Assembly: GCA_021734595.1 (NCBI GenBank)
Contig: JAIPIO010000171.1
Location: 1-8,640, forward strand
DNA length: 8,640 bases
Source of the DNA: Kiritimatiellales bacterium
GTDB lineage: Bacteria; Verrucomicrobiota; Kiritimatiellia; Kiritimatiellales; Pontiellaceae
Direction: 5' to 3'
Position 1 is the stretch's first letter, and every line of letters starts with the position of its first letter. This document shows positions 5,772 through 8,640 of this stretch, one piece after another. The notes under the pieces were generated by a model, which ran no database searches, was not told the origin of the DNA, and saw nothing but the letters and a program-made list of their open reading frames with translations. A program made the position numbers and the translations under genes.

Positions 5772-7357
5772 ATCCGGTTCAAAGCGTCTACGGTAAAGAT
5801 GAGCGGGTAGAGCCGCTCCGAATACCACAGGCTGGCAAAATAGAGCCCGATCGGGGCGGCCGGAAACTCCGTGCCGCCCTTTGTCATCTCCAGCAACCGC
5901 TCGACGCCCCGCCCCGTCACCTTCACCGCCAATGCCGTCTCCTCAATGGAATCCGTCTTATTGATCATGGTTTCCAACCATTGGAAACCGCGCTGCTTCA
6001 TTTTTCCAACCATTGGAAAGTCTGTTTCGTTCACCTCGATCAGCGCTTCCAGCACCCGCGCCGTGCCGTAGACCGGGTTTTCATGGTTTGGGTTATGCTG
6101 ATTGCCAAACCACAGCGGCCGCCACGAGCCATCCGCGCGCTGCGTTTTTTCCAGATATTGGAAACCCCGCACCATTGACCGCTCCATCTTTTTAAAAAGG
6201 TTGGAATCAACCTCGCCACGCCACGCTACAAACGCGCGGATGGTATGCGCCGTCAAATCCGGGCAGCTGCGGTCGAACGGCAGCTTCCCCCACCCCCGGC
6301 AGAAGGTCGGCATCCCGCCATCGCGGTTTTGCAGATCCAGCAGCCACCGGATCCCATTTTCAGCGGCAGCCGCGTCGCAACCCAGCCGACGCAACGCAAT
6401 CAGCGCGGCGGAGGTATCGTCTGCATCCGGCACCCCACCCTTTTCATACGTCCAGCCCCAGCCGCCCGGCGCGGCATGGGTGAAGGGATGTTCGGTTTGC
6501 CACTGCGTCGCCAGCAGATGTTCGCGAATGCTCGACTCCTGCTCATCCGTCAGCATGCCATCCAGTGCACGCACCGACAGCGACGTCACCCACGTCGATA
6601 AATTCACATCAATCGCCCAGCTGCCATCCTCCCGCACCGTCGACTCCAAGAAACGCAGACCATTCTGCGCCACCGGATGGTCACCAAAGCCCGCACCGAT
6701 CAGACTCATCGCCACAAAGCCAGTCAGCGGCGCGGCCTCCAGAAATCCGCCGCTCTCGGGCTGGATCTTCTCCAGAATATCCAGCACGCGCGAAACCAGT
6801 TTTTCGCGCACAAACGAAAACGCGGACGGCTTGTTTTTGTGCCGCACCAGCCCAATCGCAATCAGCGCAGGCAGCGCATAGCTCACAACCGGCAGGCGCA
6901 GAAACTTGTAGAACCGGTGCGGGAATACCGCCAGTTCGAACGGCAGTTGCGGAATCAGTTTCCAATCATTGGAAAGTTTCCCGGCAAGCATGCACATGGT
7001 CAGAATCGGCACCGAAAAGGTGCGGTCGTTCCCGTAAGATTCCAGAATCGAATCCGCCAGCTCCTGCGGCAAGCCAATATCCTCGTCCAGCGCGCAGCGA
7101 CACAGCAGCGTCGCCGTAAAATTACTCGGGCTCTCCGGGCTGTCGCCCCATCCCCCATCCTCATTGCGGTGGGTTTCCAACCATTGGAAACCACGCGTCG
7201 CCAGATCGCTTCTTCCCGCCTGCTTCAGCGCAAACGACGCCACCGCGGTCGCCAGCGCCGAACTCGAAAGCGCCCCCTCCCAGCGACCTCCCGGCAACAA
7301 CTCCGCCAGCAATCGCCCGCGGGCATTCTGAAGGGCATCGTTCATTCCATCAGACAT
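5756..7357 (-). CDS. Squalene-hopene-cyclase-like class II terpene cyclase
   Basis: This 533-residue protein is an alpha/alpha-barrel terpene cyclase of the squalene-hopene cyclase (SHC) family. The protonating DXDD motif is DADDT (311-315), placed after GGWGW as in SHC. H371 in PDLTAH matches the histidine that activates the DXDD acid in SHC. QW-type repeats are seen at RGFQWLE...DGGW (55-70), NGLRFLE...DGSW (232-247), NGIRWLL...DGG (334-348) and RGFQYLE...DGSW (397-412). A last degenerate one at RGFQWLE (456-462) lacks the GxW part. Known SHCs are about 630 residues, so this one is short, with lost loops after the DXDD and near the C-terminus. Cyclisation of a polyprenyl substrate at the membrane is the likely role; hopene formation is not shown. 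The ATG at 7357 overlaps the upstream stop by 16 bp; ATG 7345 would give an ATGA overlap. Five palindromes lie inside the gene. Confidence 0.87.
   Translation of the reverse strand: MSDGMNDALQNARGRLLAELLPGGRWEGALSSSALATAVASFALKQAGRSDLATRGFQWLETHRNEDGGWGDSPESPSNFTATLLCRCALDEDIGLPQELADSILESYGNDRTFSVPILTMCMLAGKLSNDWKLIPQLPFELAVFPHRFYKFLRLPVVSYALPALIAIGLVRHKNKPSAFSFVREKLVSRVLDILEKIQPESGGFLEAAPLTGFVAMSLIGAGFGDHPVAQNGLRFLESTVREDGSWAIDVNLSTWVTSLSVRALDGMLTDEQESSIREHLLATQWQTEHPFTHAAPGGWGWTYEKGGVPDADDTSAALIALRRLGCDAAAAENGIRWLLDLQNRDGGMPTFCRGWGKLPFDRSCPDLTAHTIRAFVAWRGEVDSNLFKKMERSMVRGFQYLEKTQRADGSWRPLWFGNQHNPNHENPVYGTARVLEALIEVNETDFPMVGKMKQRGFQWLETMINKTDSIEETALAVKVTGRGVERLLEMTKGGTEFPAAPIGLYFASLWYSERLYPLIFTVDALNRIQTRS
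5969..5989. repeat. Dispersed palindrome, copy 5 (extended arms)
   Basis: Arms GGTTTCCAA and TTGGAAACC around CCA form a perfect 9-bp inverted repeat. In the cyclase gene it encodes FQWLE of a QW-like repeat. Its centre is 32 bp from that of copy 6. Confidence 0.87.
6003..6019. repeat. Dispersed palindrome, copy 6
   Basis: TTTCCAA-CCA-TTGGAAA, the same core as copy 5 but in another reading frame of the same gene, where it encodes FPMVGK. Confidence 0.87.
6148..6164. repeat. Dispersed palindrome, copy 7
   Basis: TTTCCA-GATAT-TGGAAA. The arms are kept while the centre differs. It encodes FQYLE of a QW-like repeat in the cyclase gene. Confidence 0.83.
6959..6975. repeat. Dispersed palindrome, copy 8
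   Basis: TTTCCAA-TCA-TTGGAAA in the third reading frame of the cyclase gene, encoding LSNDWK, outside any QW repeat. Confidence 0.87.
7172..7192. repeat. Dispersed palindrome, copy 9 (extended arms)
   Basis: Identical to copy 5 over 21 bp (arms GGTTTCCAA/TTGGAAACC). It encodes FQWLE of the first QW-like repeat of the cyclase. Confidence 0.87.
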
Positions 7358-8127
7358 CCGATACTCAACAATCCATAAAACGTATATTCCACATCTTCAA
7401 ACCCATCTGCAACGTGACCGGCAAAGCCGCCGCTGTCGCGCCAGAGCGATTCCACAAACTCCAGACAGGGCTCGCGGATGGCATCGAGGTTTGCATCCAT
7501 CGTCCGCAGCGCAAACAACGCCACCCCAGTGGAAAGCAGGTCGGGGACCGTAACCGTAGAACTCGCGCAGAACCCGCCCCCCTCGCAGTGCCGCGACAAG
7601 AGCAGCTTAATCGCCTCTTCATCAACCCGACCATTCAAAACCACCGCAGCAGCTACGTTGGGCGTGGGATCGGTTGGCCTAACCGTTCGCGGCGTGCCCG
7701 GCGGACACGTACTACCCAGATTTTCGCAGGCGAGCATTTTGAGAAAGGCGTCGTAGGCGGTATCCAATCCTTGGAACTTGTCTTCCAATGCTTGGAAAAA
7801 TGTGCGGCGGGTTTTTCCAAGCACTGGAAAAACGGCGCGCAGGCGGATCAGACAGACGAGATGTACAAAGTCGAGGTTTTCGCCGAGGCCAAATGACCGG
7901 ATAAATTTCCAAAGCCTGGAAAGCGGGATGCGCTGCCGCAAAGCGCGCAGGCTCGCGATTGCAAATACGGTATAGTAGAGGTCGCTCTGGCCATCGCGCC
8001 CCCGGAAGCCGCCGTCGGGATTCATCTTCGATCCGATGAAGTCCGCGATTTCGCATCGGGCAGTTTTATCGAGGTACTCCCCCGCTTTTGAGGCGGCGCT
8101 GAGCATGCGGCGGGAGACGGACTGCAT
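7342..8127 (-). CDS. Prenyltransferase-beta-like alpha/alpha-toroid protein, zinc ligands missing
   Basis: This 261-residue protein resembles the beta subunit of geranylgeranyl/farnesyl transferases and the small prenyltransferase/squalene-oxidase repeat proteins. Repeat units are recognisable at NPDGGFRG...DLYYTVFAIASL (36-60), CEGGGFCAS...PDLLSTGVALFAL (181-207) and DSGGFAGH...EDVEYTFYGLLSI (231-256). In protein prenyltransferases a D-x-C motif and a later histidine bind zinc. Here the matching places read PDLL and DVEYT, so the Cys and His appear to be replaced. There is no DXDD motif either. It may be a partner or chaperone for the cyclase, a substrate-binding toroid or an enzyme with other chemistry. 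The ATG at 8127 lies 5 bp after the stop of the polyprenyl synthase, with GGAG a little upstream. The stop overlaps the cyclase start. Four palindromes occur in it, three within about 70 bp. Confidence 0.8.
   Translation of the reverse strand: MQSVSRRMLSAASKAGEYLDKTARCEIADFIGSKMNPDGGFRGRDGQSDLYYTVFAIASLRALRQRIPLSRLWKFIRSFGLGENLDFVHLVCLIRLRAVFPVLGKTRRTFFQALEDKFQGLDTAYDAFLKMLACENLGSTCPPGTPRTVRPTDPTPNVAAAVVLNGRVDEEAIKLLLSRHCEGGGFCASSTVTVPDLLSTGVALFALRTMDANLDAIREPCLEFVESLWRDSGGFAGHVADGFEDVEYTFYGLLSIGCLME
7762..7776. repeat. Dispersed palindrome, copy 10 (one mismatch)
   Basis: ATCCAATCCTTGGAA, one arm base off the core. It encodes FQGLD in the toroid gene. Its centre lies 21 bp from that of copy 11. 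Confidence 0.7.
7783..7797. repeat. Dispersed palindrome TTCCA-N5-TGGAA, copy 11
   Basis: TTCCAATGCTTGGAA encodes FQALE in the toroid gene. It sits 21 bp from copy 10 and 32 bp from copy 12, forming a phased triplet. Confidence 0.85.
7811..7833. repeat. Dispersed palindrome, copy 12 (longest arms)
   Basis: Arms GTTTTTCCA and TGGAAAAAC around AGCAC make a perfect 9-bp stem. In the toroid gene it encodes FPVLGK, a different frame from its two neighbours. Confidence 0.87.
7906..7922. repeat. Dispersed palindrome, copy 13
   Basis: TTTCCA-AAGCC-TGGAAA in the toroid gene, encoding LSRLWK in the third frame. Only the six outer bases on each side pair, so the centre is free to vary. Confidence 0.83.
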
Positions 8128-8132
8128 GGCCG

Positions 8133-8640
8133 TTACACTCCGCCGAGCATCTTGCTCGCGACCCGGCGCAACAGGCTTTTGAGCGGGGCGCTCTGCAACG
8201 GATTGAGCGCGCGGATGGATTCGTTTTTGTAGTGTTCGAGCAACTGCTGCGCTTTTTCGACCACCATCAGTTCGTCAAAGAGGTGCCGCAGATGGGGCGT
8301 CACCTCGGACGGCACTGCGGAGCCGGACGCTTCGTTAGCCAGAGCGAGGAGAAGCGATGCGCGCAGATCGATGGCTTCACCGGATTTGTATTCTTCCAGG
8401 TCGTCGCGGATCTGGTAGGCGATGCCGAGCGATTCGCTGAAGGTGGAGAGGATATCGCAAAGTTTCTCGTCGCACCCCGCGGCGATGGCGCCGAGCAACA
8501 GGGATACCCCGAAGGCGGGCGCGGTCTTGCGCCGGAAGATGGCGATCAGTTCTTCGGACAAGAACGGCTGCTCGTGGTTCAGGCCATAGAGCGCCTCACC
8601 CTGCCCGAGACAGAGCATCCGGTGGTTTTCGGCGGCGATG
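8133..8640 (-). CDS. Polyprenyl diphosphate synthase, C-terminal part (partial)
   Basis: The frame is open to the right edge of the window, so the N-terminal part with the first aspartate-rich motif is missing. About 168 residues remain. They match the C-terminal half of trans-isoprenyl diphosphate synthases: the substrate-binding RRKTAPAFGVSLLLGA, then the second aspartate-rich motif in GIAYQIRDDLEEYKSG. This motif reads DDxxE in place of the usual DDxxD, a conservative change that keeps magnesium-binding carboxylates. The family condenses isopentenyl diphosphate with an allylic diphosphate in the cytoplasm; chain length cannot be judged without the N-terminal half. The stop is 5 bp before the toroid gene, and the cyclase gene follows, so this is probably the first visible gene of a terpenoid operon that supplies the cyclase substrate. 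No palindrome copies lie in it. Confidence 0.88.
   Translation of the reverse strand, partial: IAAENHRMLCLGQGEALYGLNHEQPFLSEELIAIFRRKTAPAFGVSLLLGAIAAGCDEKLCDILSTFSESLGIAYQIRDDLEEYKSGEAIDLRASLLLALANEASGSAVPSEVTPHLRHLFDELMVVEKAQQLLEHYKNESIRALNPLQSAPLKSLLRRVASKMLGGV

Noticed and set aside
6198..6213. AGGTTG-gaat-CAACCT hairpin in the cyclase gene
   Set aside because: A single 6-bp stem within coding sequence, with no T-run and no similar copies elsewhere.
6102..7378. Several long plus-strand open frames opposite the cyclase gene
   Set aside because: Arg/Pro/Ser-rich shadow frames of a GC-rich gene on the other strand, without recognisable domains or ribosome-binding sites.
815..7922. CRISPR array or transposon ends as an explanation of the palindromes
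   Set aside because: Spacing is irregular, copies are only 15-23 bp and lie inside intact genes, and no transposase, cas genes or target-site duplications are visible.

Overview
This window looks like a chromosomal segment of a Gram-negative bacterium of moderately high GC content. It carries tightly packed minus-strand gene runs, paralogous exported PQQ-type beta-propeller proteins, a Tat-exported flavoprotein and a terpene-cyclase operon. This mix fits the Planctomycetes-Verrucomicrobia-Kiritimatiellota group, and a marine Kiritimatiellota-like organism is my best guess. No rRNA or other marker gene is present, so the placement is inference. I see no phage genes, insertion sequences, tRNA genes or CRISPR arrays. 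No gene-free stretch exceeds 300 bases; the longest are about 200 bp (3039-3238) and 154 bp (4952-5105).

Layout. (1) 1-3038, minus strand: two paralogous beta-propeller proteins, one with a cleavable signal peptide and one with an N-terminal membrane anchor. The second overlaps a third, membrane-anchored gene that leaves the window at position 1. (2) 3239-4951, minus strand: an MFS transporter followed after 9 bp by a VOC (glyoxalase-fold) protein, a likely two-gene operon. (3) 5106-5771, plus strand: a Tat-targeted NAD(P)H-FMN-reductase-like flavoprotein, divergent from the MFS gene and overlapping the next gene tail to tail by 16 bp. (4) 5756-8640, minus strand: a terpenoid operon. It holds a polyprenyl diphosphate synthase (cut by the window end), a GGTase-beta-like alpha/alpha-toroid protein that lacks the usual zinc ligands, and a squalene-hopene-cyclase-like class II cyclase with the DXDD motif and the partner histidine. 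The junctions are very tight (5 bp gap, then a 16 bp overlap), so the three are probably co-translated. The likely logic is chain synthesis followed by cyclisation, but no squalene synthase is visible and the real substrate is unknown.

The most unusual signal is at DNA level. A palindrome, TTTCCA-N5-TGGAAA (core TTCCA-N5-TGGAA), occurs 11 times exactly and twice with one mismatch; about 0.01 exact copies are expected by chance. Nearly all copies lie inside coding sequence, where they fall in all three reading frames almost equally (encoding FQxLE, xPxxG or SxxWK). The constraint therefore acts on DNA or RNA and not on the protein. Close neighbours are 21, 31, 32 and 32 bp apart, near whole helical turns. 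Copies concentrate in the terpene cyclase and toroid genes (nine) and the MFS gene and its leader (three). This resembles in style the dispersed palindromes or uptake sequences of other lineages (HIP1, DUS/USS), but I do not recognise it as a described element.
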